The notes beneath the pieces are model-generated. The model had not been told where the DNA came from. It saw nothing but the letters and a program-made list of their open reading frames with translations, and did no database searches. Position numbers and translations under genes: made by a program. From Scylla paramamosain (taxonomy: Eukaryota; Arthropoda; Malacostraca; Decapoda; Portunidae), in contig NC_087173.1 in assembly GCF_035594125.1 (NCBI RefSeq), forward strand, positions 3,342,986 through 3,406,985: DNA of 64,000 nucleotides. The letters run 5' to 3'. Below, in pieces: positions 17,075-30,059 of the stretch (position 1 is its first letter; each line of letters opens with the position of its first letter).

Positions 17075-17811
17075 TATGTTCAGCGCACCACACAAAAGCG
17101 TATGTTAATTTGTTTTTAGTGTCATTAATTTTCATATACATGTACTTTGAAAGAGAAACCAAATTCCCCACACATCTAAATACTCTCCTGCGTTCTATCA
17201 CTTCATAAATCATAACAATGACCGTATAAGTAGATGATTCACCGGATGGACCTTCTGATGCGGGATATACTTTTTTTTTTCCTGTGTGTGTGTGTGTGTG
17301 TGTGTGTGTAGAAAACGGGATTCATATTAATGCTTGCGTAAGAAATATGACCGCCCAGGTGTAGGATATCTGACAGTCCTCCAGCTTGTAATTTCTAGAT
17401 GGCACGACGACCCTAATCTCTGCCCACTTTGCTCCCGCCTTCTCATTGCCTTGCGATGCCTGCCGCTGTGAACGATTACATCATACTTAGCAATCCAACA
17501 CTTTTCTCCGTCACCAGCTATCAAGATTACGTCATTTAACAACTCTCTGGGGGCTTCTATAAACATCCTACACTTCCCCAGGTCGCATCCACAGCACAAT
17601 GTTCATATATAATGTAAGTACTCGTAAGGTAATTGAAGTGTCACAAAATCTCGAAAATATTACTTGATTTATCCACTCATAAATTCGCCGGTAGGGGTCT
17701 GTGGCATCTAGTCCTCTCCTTTAAATACTTGTAACGCCGGTGGTAGGGCACAGTGGTGGTGGTGACAGAGCTCCTGTATCGGTAATTATTAGTGTTCGTG
17801 TGCTGTTATTG
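17075..17811. other. Intergenic, no gene recognised
   Basis: Holds a (GT)n tract at about 17283-17310. A 90-codon minus-strand open frame (17327-17599) has no domain I recognise. Confidence 0.45.
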
Positions 17812-18037
17812 CACCGTATTCTGAAACACTTCTGCACCTCATCTCCACTACATTCAAAAGGCTCTACACGTAAATGAAGTTAGACGGGTTTTTTAATGGT
17901 GTTTTCACGGTTCTGGTGACATTAACGAGATTCCTACATAATTAACAGGAGAAACAGTCTTGAAAACCCGGCTAATCATCTCTGTGGCCTTTGAAAATAG
18001 TCGTGGTGACAGAGCAAAGCCTTTCAGAATACGGCCC
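17812..18037 (+). mobile_element. MITE-like element, copy E (best termini)
   Basis: Starts CCGTATTCTGAAACACTT near 17814 and ends AAGCCTTTCAGAATACGG at 18034. These are near-perfect inverted repeats of about 18 bp with one or two mismatches. It is about 220 bp with no coding capacity. This copy defines the element boundaries best. No clear target-site duplication is visible. Confidence 0.88.
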
Positions 18038-18149
18038 TTTGTGTGTTGAGTGGCCGAAGTGGTGACCGATTAGTACAGTACAATCCCACTTCCCTCTTGC
18101 AAAATACTGAGTCATTCAGTCTTCTTGTCCCCGTACTGGTATATTTCTG

Positions 18150-18490
18150 CACTATCGAACACTTCAGCCTCTTGTCTCAACTACTTTTAACAGGCTTTGG
18201 TAGAAGATAGCAAGAATTTCGAGAGTGCGCTTAGTAGTGATAACTTTTTCACTATCTGCCATGTCTCTCCTTCTACAGCCACCTGCAAGCACTGTACTGC
18301 CTAGAAATTCTAAAATCTGTTCCCTTTTATAACATTATTTCCTGTAGATGTTCATAAAGATTCCATACATTGCTTTGAGTGCAGTGAAAGGGATAATGAG
18401 GATTGTGCGCCGTCAATAAGAAAAAAAACCCACGAGAACCTGAACAATTATCTGTGGCCTTTGATAACAGTATAGTTTTCTCAGAACTCT
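18150..18490 (+). mobile_element. Interrupted remnant of the MITE-like family
   Basis: A left part (CGAACACTTCAGCCTCTTG, 18157 on) and a right part (ATCTGTGGCCTTTGATAACAG, about 18449-18470) of the family, separated by about 200 bp of unrelated sequence. Confidence 0.45.
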
Positions 18491-18581
18491 GGCTCTGATC
18501 TACTGACTGTCTACAAAACATGACGACTAATAAATTTTAACATGATATGAGACTGAAGGAGAACGCAAAACACAGTGGGAG

Positions 18582-18589
<8 letters not shown>

Positions 18590-18639
<50 letters not shown>
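18590..18639. repeat. (TC)n microsatellite
   Basis: About 25 uninterrupted units. Confidence 0.95.
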
Positions 18640-18643
<4 letters not shown>

Positions 18644-18753
18644 AGGCTGGCGGGGACATGGAACAAGCGTGGGTATGGTGGAGATGGCGATGACCGGGCT
18701 GCTCACATGTACAAAAGCCAGCCCGTGACTCTAGGGTAACGGCGAAAGAAGTC

Positions 18754-18820
18754 CAGTAGTAGTAGTAGTAGTAGTAGTAGTTGTAGTAGTAGTAATGGTA
18801 GTAATAGTAGTAGCAGTAGT
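18754..18820. repeat. (AGT)n microsatellite
   Basis: About 20 units with a TTG and several AAT/ATG interruptions. Confidence 0.9.
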
Positions 18821-19535
18821 GATAGTGGTAATGGTGGCAAGGCTTCAGATAGCTACTCGGAAAGAAAACTAGTGTAATCTAAGTTTTTCTCATAGTTTTC
18901 CTTGTAGCTAGTCTCCTCGAGACCGTCACTTCCAGTTTATGTGCCAAGGCGCACGTAAGTCACGGATACCACCGCTTAACCCTTCCATTTATGGCCTTCC
19001 CTTGCTAACATTTAGAGTACTGTAAAATACTGTTTGCGTGAACATGGAAGAAAAAGAGATCAGAGCTTCTTGTTTATCTTCTTTTAATGTGACCAAACTT
19101 TTTTTTTTTCCTCTTTTATTTAAAGTTCTCAATTTAGTGCATGATTGAGCACAATTTCAATACTCTTTCATGTATATTCCTATTTCTTTGTGCTTTCTCC
19201 TATTTTCGTAAGGTCACGTACGAGCAGGGCCAAGAATAAGATATAACTTTGCAACTCATATCCAGCCACTTTTCATTAATCATTGATTTTCTCTTCTTCC
19301 ACATTTTTTTCCGTTCAAACATTTATTGTTTTCATATCGTATGCAGCCAAGAGAGAGAGAGAGAGAGAGAGAATGTGGGGGGGGGGGTGGAATCTTGATC
19401 TTGATCTTTATGTTACAGTGGCCAGGGATTACTCCTGAGCCAGAGCCTTTTATCGGCAACTCCTGTAGGGACAAAAGAAAAACGGCAAACAAAAAACAGA
19501 CACCGCATTTCACACGACTAACTCCTACATCTAGC
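18821..19535. other. Intergenic, no gene recognised
   Basis: Contains a short (AG)n followed by a G-run (about 19351-19388). Nothing else recognisable. Confidence 0.5.
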
Positions 19536-20735
19536 ACACCACATTTTCTATAGGAACTCCTTCACAACCTCAATCATCCTTTCATTCGTCTCTCTACACA
19601 ATCTCAACATCAACACCATACATTCCCTTCATGTCTTCTCCACTCTGAAATTCCCCAGCTCCTTCAGCACCACTTGCATCACCTCATTCCTGTCTCTGGC
19701 ATACTTCACACACTCCAGTACCACATGCTCCACTGTCTCATCCTCTCCCATTCCACACATCTGGTACACTTTGCTGCGGGACTCAGACCATCTATAACTC
19801 ATTGTATTCACATTCATACACTGTGCCCTTGTTCAAAAAAAAAAAAAGATCACCACCCAGGCTTCCTTCAATACCACTTTTCATGCATTTGGGACCTCTT
19901 TCTCTCTATACCACTTCAGACTACTCTTTTGTTTCATCTTATTCTTCCATTCACTCATTCCCGCACGTTTCTTTACTCTATCTCACTCTTCCACTTCCTT
20001 ACATCCCATTTTTCCATTTCTAGCAATCATACTACACTCACTCTCAACATTCCTCCCCTCAAACCGCTGAAAAGCCCAACTAGTTTCCAAGCCACTCTTT
20101 TTTACCATCGTAACACATTTCTTCCTTCACCTGCTACTGCTAACATTCCACAGAAACACCTTTCTCACTAGTTTTGCATCATCCATTCGCTTTATCTAGC
20201 CTTGTATCTCAGGGTTGTCTTTACATGCCTTTCTAAAAGTGCTCCATCCCATGTCTCCCTTCAAAGCCATTATCGCTGCATACCTTGGTGCATTTAGTGC
20301 CATTCTTGCTACTTCCTTCTGTCCTATTTCTAACTTTTCTAGTTCATTCTCATTTCACGTAATCACATCCATACCATACATAATGATCGGAACAGCCACA
20401 CTCTTCCAAACTTCTCGCAGCATGTCATATTTACTCGCTCTCATTTTTGCTGCACTTCCTGGTTCACCATATTTATCTTTTCATTATTTGCCTTCATGCG
20501 GCTATTCGGACTCATCCACATCCCCGGATGCTCGTATTCATCAGTCTGCTGCAAATTATTCTCTCCCAGTCTCCACATTGAATTTCTCTCATCCTCTGAC
20601 CTATTCATAATCATCACCTTGCTTTACTCACTGCTAAATCTTACTCCAAAGCCTCTTCTATACCCGTTTAAAACATCCAACAAACTTTGAAACTCTTCTG
20701 CCGATTCATTCATAACTACATCATCTGCTTAAAAG
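19536..20735 (-). mobile_element. Non-LTR retrotransposon fragment (RT C-terminal half), decayed
   Basis: Read on the minus strand. The right end (about 20710-20735) corresponds to an A-D-D catalytic motif in which the first Tyr codon is altered. Then come stretches typical of non-LTR reverse transcriptases (GVRFSSE, then RSEDERNS and RLGENNLQQTDEYEHPGMW), and, near 19660-19780, a terminal motif of the C-x2-C...H...C kind (QMCGMGEDETVEHVVLEC). Several stops and shifts interrupt it. It lacks the endonuclease and the N-terminal half of RT. The family differs from the 51-kb element. Confidence 0.7.
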
Positions 20736-20780
20736 ATCACATATATCTTAACATTCCCCACACTTGTTTTTGTCCATTTT

Positions 20781-21131
20781 TTTTTTTTTTTTTTTTTACC
20801 TTTTCGTTCATTTATCTGTTTATTTAAATCCAGAAGCCGAAAAAAGTACCTTTATAACGACTTCCTATCATATACTTTTGTCTCTACATTTTTATATTTT
20901 TATATTTATTCCCTAAGTATTTTCATATATATCAACCCCTAAAGAAGAGAAAAAAATATGCCGATTTAGGCCGAGATACATCAGAACCGAAGCAGTGAAT
21001 CCTGAGCCGCGAGCGTCCACCAACAACACAACACAGCTTAACTTTTCCTTCTTCCCGTTAGTCACTCTTGCACCATGAGAGCTTCCCGCCGTTAGTGGAG
21101 AGACGAGAGGTCGCGGCCATTCCCCACCACC
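20781..21131 (+). promoter_or_regulatory. MED25: MED25 upstream region and 5' untranslated sequence
   Basis: After a T-run (about 20776-20798) the sequence is AT-rich, then GC-richer from about 20960. No TATA box is evident. The start codon at 21132 is preceded by CCACCACC, a good initiation context. An upstream ATG at 21075 is followed by a stop within a few codons (ATGAGAGCTTCCCGCCGTTAG), so a short upstream open frame may precede the coding start. Confidence 0.5.
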
Positions 21132-21606
21132 ATGAATTTCGACCGGACAGACATCGTGTTCGTGGTGGAGAAGAGTGTGTCCATGAAGACCTACCTGGCG
21201 GAGTTGCTGGAGTCGTATATCACACCTATCATCTCGTGAGTGCCCGGGGGCTTGAGGGGAGGAGGGAGAGTAAACACTAGATTTGGTTTGGTGTTAGAGA
21301 AAGAGAGAGAGAGAGTAGTGGTGGTTTCCTGGTATTTTTGTTGCTTTTCCAGCTTGGCAGATTGATGGATTCGGCAGGTGGGTGTAGGAAAGATTTGATT
21401 TGCTATTTACTTTTTAATTGGTAGAGTAGAAAAAAAATGTGTGTATATGAGAGAGAGAGAGAGAGGGAGGGGGGTTCTGATAACTAGGCTGGTGGATTAG
21501 ACAGGTGGAAGGAGGAAAGATGGTAAATTCAGAGAAAATGCACAAATAATACCTGAAAGACTAGGTTTGTTTTGTTATTTAGTGTTAGATACATAGAGTA
21601 CAGAGA

Positions 21607-21679
<73 letters not shown>

Positions 21680-22651
21680 TTCACTTGTAATGTGGGATAT
21701 TTTATTATTTTTTATTATTTTTAAAGGGCTCTGGTCAGGCAAAAAAAAAAATGGAAGTATAGAAAGAAGGCCCACAGAGGTGCCTGTCCGTGTAGGGAAC
21801 AACCAAGATGGATTATTCAAACCTCCCTCTTGGAAGTGTGCAAGTCATAGGGAGGGGAAATACAGAAGCAGGCAGGGAGTTCCATAGTTTACCAGAAAAA
21901 TGGGATTAAGGATTGAGGATACTAACTGAGATGGATTTTTGTGGATTCGGCTGGTGGATCTTGTGGATTTGGCTGGTGAAGGAGGAAAGATTAGGTTTGT
22001 TGTTTATTCAGTATACTAGGAAGAGAGAGAGAGGGTTCACTGTTAGTTTGGCAGGTGGATCACATGTGGACTGATTGTTCTTGTGGATAAAACAAGTGGG
22101 TTTTGTTTCAGTGTGAGGGAAGCAAATACTATTAATATTATTATTATTATTATTATTGTTGTTTTGTTGTTGTACACCACACGATTACCCATTGATTTAC
22201 ACCCAGTTATCCACATTACCTATGAAATATACACAGATTCACACCTGGGGAATTACATCTAATTACACACTAAATACTCATAGAATTACACCAAATTACA
22301 CATCATGGTCCATGCCATTATTGCACTCGGGATGCCTATGGACAGACTTGTGAGCCACCAACCGATGGTGAACACAGCTGAGGGGCCTGTGTTTCCCTGA
22401 GAAGGCAGTGACCTGACCCTTTCAGTGTGACCGCCTGTATGACTCACAGTGGTCCTGGTGCCTGTGACAAAGGCTCTTGTTAGGTGTCAGGGTTACATAT
22501 TCCATGCCAATTGCCAGTTAGGTAGAACTGTAAGAGGGAGGTGGCATCACTAATGGAGATGCTGATCACCCCTGTTACTCCCCAACTGTAGGGCATATTA
22601 TTATTATTTTTTTTTTTTTTTCACTTTTATTTGATTTTATTTTTCATTTAT

Positions 22652-22746
<95 letters not shown>

Positions 22747-23273
22747 CACTATTTATTTGTTTATTTTATTTATGTGTAATCTTTTTCAGACTGTTTGGTG
22801 GAGGTCTCTCTGAAGAGTCTGATGTAATCTTTACACAAGTAAGTTTATGGAGAGACATTAATTCATTTTGTTAAGATGGTAATGTTATCACATGCCTTCA
22901 GCAATAATGCTAAGAACAATTAGACATACTTTACATATTTTACTTGTCTTATATATGTTACAGTCAATACCTGAATCCAGACAATTTGTAAAGTGACTTA
23001 TTTTTTCAGGCAATTTGTGAACTGCCTGGTTAGGTTAGGTTAGGTTAGGTTAGGTTATAACCTAACCTAACCTAACCTAACCTAACCTAACCTAACCTAA
23101 CCTAACCTAACCAGGCAGTTCACAAATTGCCTGAAAAAATAAGTCACTTTACAAATTGTCTGGATTCAGGTATTGACTGTAACATATATACAAATTAGGT
23201 ATGTAAGGTGACACCTGAGAAAGGAGCATTAGGGAGAACATTACGAAAAATAGTCATGAAAAGTCACATTAAT

Positions 23274-23358
<85 letters not shown>

Positions 23359-25618
23359 TCATCTTTATTAATGGGAATAAGTTTGTAGTCCTCCATTTTC
23401 AACCTTTTTCTAAGTTTTTAATCACGGAGACAAACTTTCTAAATCCTCCACATTTGTAAAAACACTACCCTCATGTTTAAACAATGCTATTTATTTACTC
23501 ATTTATTCTTTATTTCTTTCTTTATTTTTTATTCATTTATTTTTTTTTTTTTCATGTGTCATGTTGCTCTTACTCTCAAGTATTGGGTATTATGATAAAT
23601 TGCACCTCTTATTGATACTAAACCAGTGATGTTGATCCCACAGAGTAGCATGGTCCAGTATGCCTCTGTGTTCTATGGCACAGAGCTCTCCCTTATGGGG
23701 GGATGGGGGCAGGTGGAATGCTTTGGCCCCACCTGCTCCGAGACAGAGATTCTGAACTCCATCAGGAATGCACGGTGAGTGAAACTCTTTTCAGGCTGGT
23801 TGGGCAGACAGCATTTTATATAGAACATAGATTACCTCCCAATTGAGTTACTTTTAGCTGTATTTTAAACTGCTCAAGGCCATCATATTACTAGTACTAT
23901 GTATGATTTATTTATGTATCCAGACAAGAGCTAGTAGTGCGCTAAAAATCAAGAACTTAGTTGTTGATAAAGCATCTCTAACTTTTGGTGTGTGTTAAGA
24001 GACAGGTCAGAAATACTCCCATGCTTGTCTGCATTTGATCTTGAATTCATTTTACAGAATTCCTGAAGCAGGAAAGTAGTTTTGAATTTTGCAAGACAGT
24101 TGTTTCCTAATGGCTATCATTGTCCACCTCAGCTACACTGGCAGAAACCTGACACGACAGGCATTTATCATGGATGGACTTCAAGCTGCCCTCAACATGT
24201 TTGAAGCCATGAAGCAACGCACTCCAGCAGGGGAAAATGTACAGAGGTGCTGCATCCTGGTCACTCAGAGCATATCCATGAGCAACCCCTGGTCCCCCAC
24301 CAGCCTGGAGAAAGTCATCCTGGATATCAAACGAGTCAGTTCGATTCCTTAAGTTCTATTCTGCTGTTAGTGTTGGTCTTAGAATATTCAGCCTTATGCA
24401 TTTTCATTGATATAGGAAAGTGGCCCCAACTGTCAGATTGTTCTGTAAATATTACTGCTCCTATTACCATTTTGACAAAGAGCATATGGAGTAACTGATA
24501 TTTGCTTCAGAATAAGATCCAGCTGTCAGTAGTGTCAGCTCACAAGTTGGTAGAGCTGTACTGCTTGTTTAATGCTGCTGGGGGAGACCACCAGTCCACC
24601 CTCAACAAGAACTATGCCAGCAAACCCCAACACCTGGTACTCCTGCAGGGCTTCAGGTGAGGTGCACGAGGCAGGAATGATTTGCAAAACCAGATAAATC
24701 TCATGTTTTGTAGAACTTTATGAATGTAGAAAAAATAATTAGATGAGGCTACTACTTACAAAATAATCTAGATTGTGGATTGTTGGTTTCATGTAGCTTT
24801 GATTTTAAGTCTGCAGGAGCGAGCAGTGAGCCCATCCCTGATACCGTACTGCCAGACCACACCTGTTGCCACGCCCCCTGCAGCCCCCCAAGCCCACATG
24901 GCCCCAAGTGTCAATGTGCCCACACAGGCTGGTCCTGGACCCTCCCCAAATCCCCTTGGTCCTGGAGCCACCACCCCCTCACCAGGACCTGTCGTCACTG
25001 TGGGCTCTCCAGCTCCTCCCCAGCCACCTCATGTATGTGTTGGCAAGGTATTTTGACTTTTTGATATCCACTCTCAGCTTACTGCACTCACCAACTTGTT
25101 TTCCTCCTATGTAACCACCAGATGCAGTTGAGAAGGGATGACTATGACTGTGGCTTTCCATTGATATTATGTATTGGTAATATTGATCCATTTCTGTCAC
25201 GAGTATTGGATTTAGCATAAGACCATAAGAAAGTAAGGGAAGCTGCAAGAACTCATCAGGCTTACACATGGTATTTGCCTAATCTTCTTTTAAAGCTTCC
25301 TAATGACTCAGCTCTAACAACCTGATTACTGAGCTCATTCTATTTTGGGTACCCTTGCAGATGGTTCGTCCAGGTGCAGTGAACCCCATGGTGGTGAACC
25401 CCTCACAGACCTGTGGCCCTCAAGGTAGTAAGTCTGCTGGCTCAGTGTTCTGTAAGCTCCTGTACTTATTTGTTGAGAAATTTAACAATCAAATGTGTGA
25501 AGTCATGGTGCAGAGTAAGAGTGTGAACTTGTGTGATGCATCCTCTGTCCCCAGTGCCTGTTGTGCGGTCCATCATGCCTCGGATGATCAATCCACCAAG
25601 ACCACGTTGGCCTACAGG

Positions 25619-25680
<62 letters not shown>

Positions 25681-27841
25681 CCCCAGTAGTAGTATGGGAA
25701 ATGAAAGTACAGTCATGAGGTCCCATCTTGTCTTTCATTACTTTGAACAAATGCATATTTTCAACATTTATCATGTCCTGTGTGTGTGTGTGTGTGTGTG
25801 TGTGTCCAGGTTACAAGTGGCTTTATATTAATATGTTTTTGATAAATGAAAAATATAACAGAGATTTGGACCTGTTTGAAGCAATATTGACCTGTCTGAA
25901 ATTGCATTATTGTTCTGATAAGCTGAGAGAAAAACATGTCAGACAAAATATTCTCCATCCCTCAGACAACGTTACTGGCAGCACCAACACCCCACCAATG
26001 AACACTTGGATAGCCCCCAATCCCCGGCCACAAGTCATCTCCTCCATGATGTTGAACCAACAGCCACAGCCACCAGTTCCTACGGATGGCATGGGACCCA
26101 AACCTCAGCAGCAACAGCCCACATCTATGCCAAGTGAGTTTCCTGAAATACATACATACTTACATATACCAAGGTTGTCTCCAAAAACGTAGGTACCCAA
26201 AACAAAGCATAAAATTTTCATATTTACATCCATTCACACCACTCTCTTAGCTCCTTGGCTGCTGAAAGAAAATAGAAGACAATCCTGCCCTCACTTTAGG
26301 CATCTTGAAATGTACCTTGATAAAAAGATATACCTGTCTTTTTAAGAAAACCATAAAATATACAACTTTTAATCGATAAGAATTATGAGGCATAAAAACT
26401 CCATTAGTACACTTGTTTGATCGTGGCAGTAAGAGAAGAAAAACCAGGAGAAAGTAATTGTTATAAGGGAGTAATTCTGTTGATTTTAGTGATAAGAGGA
26501 GAGAAATCAGGAGAAATTAATCACCATCCTTAGGTTATCCTGCATACCATCAATGACCGTGACTTCCCCTCACACAGATGTTGATGGCAGTATGATCAAC
26601 ACCAACATCCAAGGCCAAAATCCTCAGCAGGCCCAAATGTCGGTGGGACCCACAGGCGTCAACCCCACCATGAACCCCCCCACCCAGCGCTCTGTGGTGT
26701 GGCAGGGCACGCTGGAGTGGCAGGAGAAGAAGCCCGACAACAACAGTAGAGTAGTGCATCAGGTGACCTGCAAGATGACTTCAATGGTGGTCGATGGAGA
26801 GCCTGAAGTGTGAGTTGGGAGTTTACTTCCTTTACCTGCTAGTGATTATTATTATATTTTTGATGTAAGAGGGGCACTGGTCTGGGGCAACAAAAAAGGA
26901 CAAAAACAAAGGCCCACTGTGGTGCCAGTCTCAAAAGAAATATTCCAAAGGATCTTTCAGAATTGGAGGACAAATATCTTGAAACCCAGTGGATGATGCA
27001 TGCTTATCAGTGTATTGGTTTTAGTATTACTATTTGCTGTCATCTGCTTCATGTGGAGAGAAAGCAGTTACTACCTAGTGATGGTTCCTTTCCGCTTGCT
27101 TTTATTTCTATTGTTATGTCTGTTTTGCTTGATATTCTTTCAGCTAGCAGTGGCCTATTGAACCTTTTCTAACTGTAACTGGGCACCAACACACACATGC
27201 ACTCACATACAAATTACACACATAAACATACAAATGTTGTCTTCCCCAAACAGGTGGGTAGTCCAAACAAGGCACACAAAAAAATAAAATAAATAAGATA
27301 ACAAATACATAGACACAGATACCAAGGCCATCTCCCTACATTCACACTCATTCACACTGCTCTCTTAGCCCCATGGCCATGATGGAGAAGAGAAAGTACT
27401 CCTGCTTTTATGTTATGGGGACCATTCATATTGCTTGACTAAACATTCAAACTAACAGAGCTTATTTCCTTTGGTGTGGCCAACAGGAAGGCTGATCACT
27501 GGGCCACCACACTGATAATGCAGATGATCCCCAAGCACATCCTGGGCTCCATCGGTAACACCTTCTTCAGGAATGTCAAGACGGTCATGTTCCTCCCTGA
27601 CCAGAGTCACGCCCTTGAGATCCTCACTAATTTTCTCTTCCGTGGCATGGTAAATATTCCCAGATTTTTTTTTTTTTTTTTTTTTTATGGATTTGTTTAT
27701 TTGTTGTGTTTATTTTGTATTTTTATTGTTGTTTATTTCTATTCATTTTTATTTTACATATTTGTTTTAGTGATTTGATTTTTCTTGTTCATTGATTTCA
27801 TTTATTTTTATTTTTTATGTATTTATTTATCTTATTTATTT

Positions 27842-27895
<54 letters not shown>

Positions 27896-29159
27896 GAAAT
27901 TGTTATAGCCACTAGATGTTGGGCAGTACTTAGCAATGCACTAATGTTTTGCTTGTTACCTATTTCTTTAAGCTAATTTTGTATTCCCTTCAATCCTGTG
28001 AGTGGAATGAGGTGATGAGAGGAAACACATGGTAAGAAGGAAAATATTTAGGCTGTCACCTTCTTTAGAGTGTTCAGCCACAGTTTTCTTACTTGCACTT
28101 CAATAATTTCTTGTAAACTTCAAAAATAACACAAAAGAATGTGATTTCTATCTGCCTACATGTAAAGGAAGCTCGTTCTTCAAAATAGGATGATTTTATG
28201 CCATCAAGCCACTTTTGACACATTATAAGGATATTCTCTCCTCAGGCTGGGTGTGTCCATGTGTCCCATCCATCACCACATCCGTCACCACACCAGCAAA
28301 GTGATGTCAAGGTGATCATCCTCCTTTACTCCAGTGAGAAGAAAGCATATGTCGGCTTTGTCCCCATCGACCAATTATCCTTCGTCAACAAAATCAAGAG
28401 CGTCATTCAAAATGCCCGCAAGTCCCAGGTAGGACAAACTGCCTGCCAGGAGTAAGGTGGAGAGTGCAAAAATATTTCACTTAATTGGTAACTAGTAGTA
28501 ACCTCCTTATTGGTTTTGTGAAGACAAGAGGAGTTGAGATAATTTCATGAGTTTTATACTATTATCCATTATATTGTCTTGCTTCTCGTATTCTTTCAGC
28601 TGTTCCCATCAGAGAATGTGGTTTGCTTTTTATGGTATGCCCATCACCCATATTTCTTCTTTGCACATATCCATAAGCTTTCTCATTGACCTTCCTCAGT
28701 TCTTCTTTGAGTGCATCCTTAAGTTTTCTCTTTATCTGTCCTCTCTCCTTCCTACCCCATGAGTTTATCTCCAGTATCCTCCTCACATACTCCTCGTCTT
28801 TCCTGTGCACATGGTCAAGCCACTTCCATATCGCCTCTCTGTCACTCTAATCTCATTCAGCAACAAGAGCTTTATTTTTACTGAAGCAGAATAGAGAACC
28901 TTTACCTTTCCTATTATTGATGTTTATGCTATGCTTACCAACCCTGCTGCACATTGGTTCCTTTCCCCCAGACTACAAACATGATGGCACCTGGCACTGG
29001 CCCTACCACTTCTCACATGGGGGTGCCAGGAAATGCAGGACTTCAGCAATTGCCGTCTACTGCTGGTAAGTCTAGGTCCTCACTCATTGATGTTTGGTTT
29101 CCGTTTTTCTAAAGTTGTCTGGATTTTAAGTTGTGTGAATATTGTAGTGTAATCAAGGA

Positions 29160-29211
<52 letters not shown>

Positions 29212-29517
29212 GAAGCTCGTCTTTTTTTTTTTTTTTTCACTTTTATTACATTCAGAATTTGCTCTTTGGGCCTGCATCATGTATTTATCATGACTTTGTG
29301 GGATCCATGTGGGATATGGGATCTAACAATGAATTGAAGGCATTTATTATGTAGAGAAATATTTACGTATGTATGTAAGGATAAGCTTGAATCTTTTCTC
29401 CATAAACACACGTTAGAAGTCAGATTTTTTTTAATAAGATGTCTGCCGCCTACGTGAAAGATTAGATATGTTATTTAAAAATTTTTTTTAACTAAATCTG
29501 TTGAAGAATGTGTTTTG

Positions 29518-29573
<56 letters not shown>

Positions 29574-30016
29574 AGAGAGAGAGCTGGAAGAGGGGCAGGG
29601 TTGAGTGACACTCCTGGCCTCTCTCTTCAGCAGGTTCAGGGATGAATGTGATCCCCACCCAGAGCATGATCATCCACAACAATCCTCAACTGACTCAGGC
29701 CCTCAGTCAGCCCCTCAATCAAGGTCAGTCAGTTTATTTCCACAGCCAGAATGTGAACAACTATTTATAACCAGGGGAAATGTGTGCTAAGGGATATTGT
29801 GCATGGTGTTAAATGCTTCATAGGTTCTGAATTCATTTTGCAGGTGGCACCAATTTACTTGGAACAAACCAGATGTCCCAGATACCTGGAAGTGGTGTGA
29901 CTCAGGGTCCTGGAGTCAATGTGCAGATGGCTCCTGGCCAGTCAGTCCTGGCCACCCAACTCACCACACGACCACCTCTTAATTTACAACAACAACCACA
30001 GCAGCAGCAGCAACAA

Positions 30017-30059
<43 letters not shown>

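Larger units (their letters stand above)
21132..24656 (+). other. MED25: MED25 von Willebrand A-like domain exons 1-5
   Basis: Exons 1-5 give about 210 residues. After the first strand (DIVFVVE) the metal-site position reads E-K-S-V-S rather than D-x-S-x-S, so Glu replaces the first Asp. Later landmarks are LSLMGGWGQVECFG, the helix QAFIMDGLQAALNMFEAM, and VVSAHKLVELYCLFNAAGG. Confidence 0.8.
26700..28428 (+). other. MED25: MED25 activator-interaction (ACID) domain exons 10-12
   Basis: Starts at VVWQGTLEWQEKK in exon 10, continues through KADHWATTLIMQMIPKHIL in exon 11 and ends with VIILLYSSEKKAYVGFVP and SFVNKIKSVIQNARKSQ in exon 12, about 154 residues. The VLEWQEK, LIMQLIP and LLYSSKKK motifs of animal MED25 are recognisable. 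An insert HPSPHPSPHQQ occurs in the middle of exon 12's first strand region. Confidence 0.85.

Noticed and set aside
17327..17599. 90-codon minus-strand open frame starting MCCGCDLGKC
   Set aside because: The length is possible by chance, no recognisable domain, no splice or promoter context.
19674..20610. Plus-strand open frames of 165 and 131 codons
   Set aside because: They are antisense to a decayed non-LTR reverse transcriptase read on the minus strand.
22950..23190. A true chromosome end or assembled telomere
   Set aside because: Only 5 and 10 repeat units, facing each other, with unique arms and intact MED25 exons on both sides; it is interstitial.
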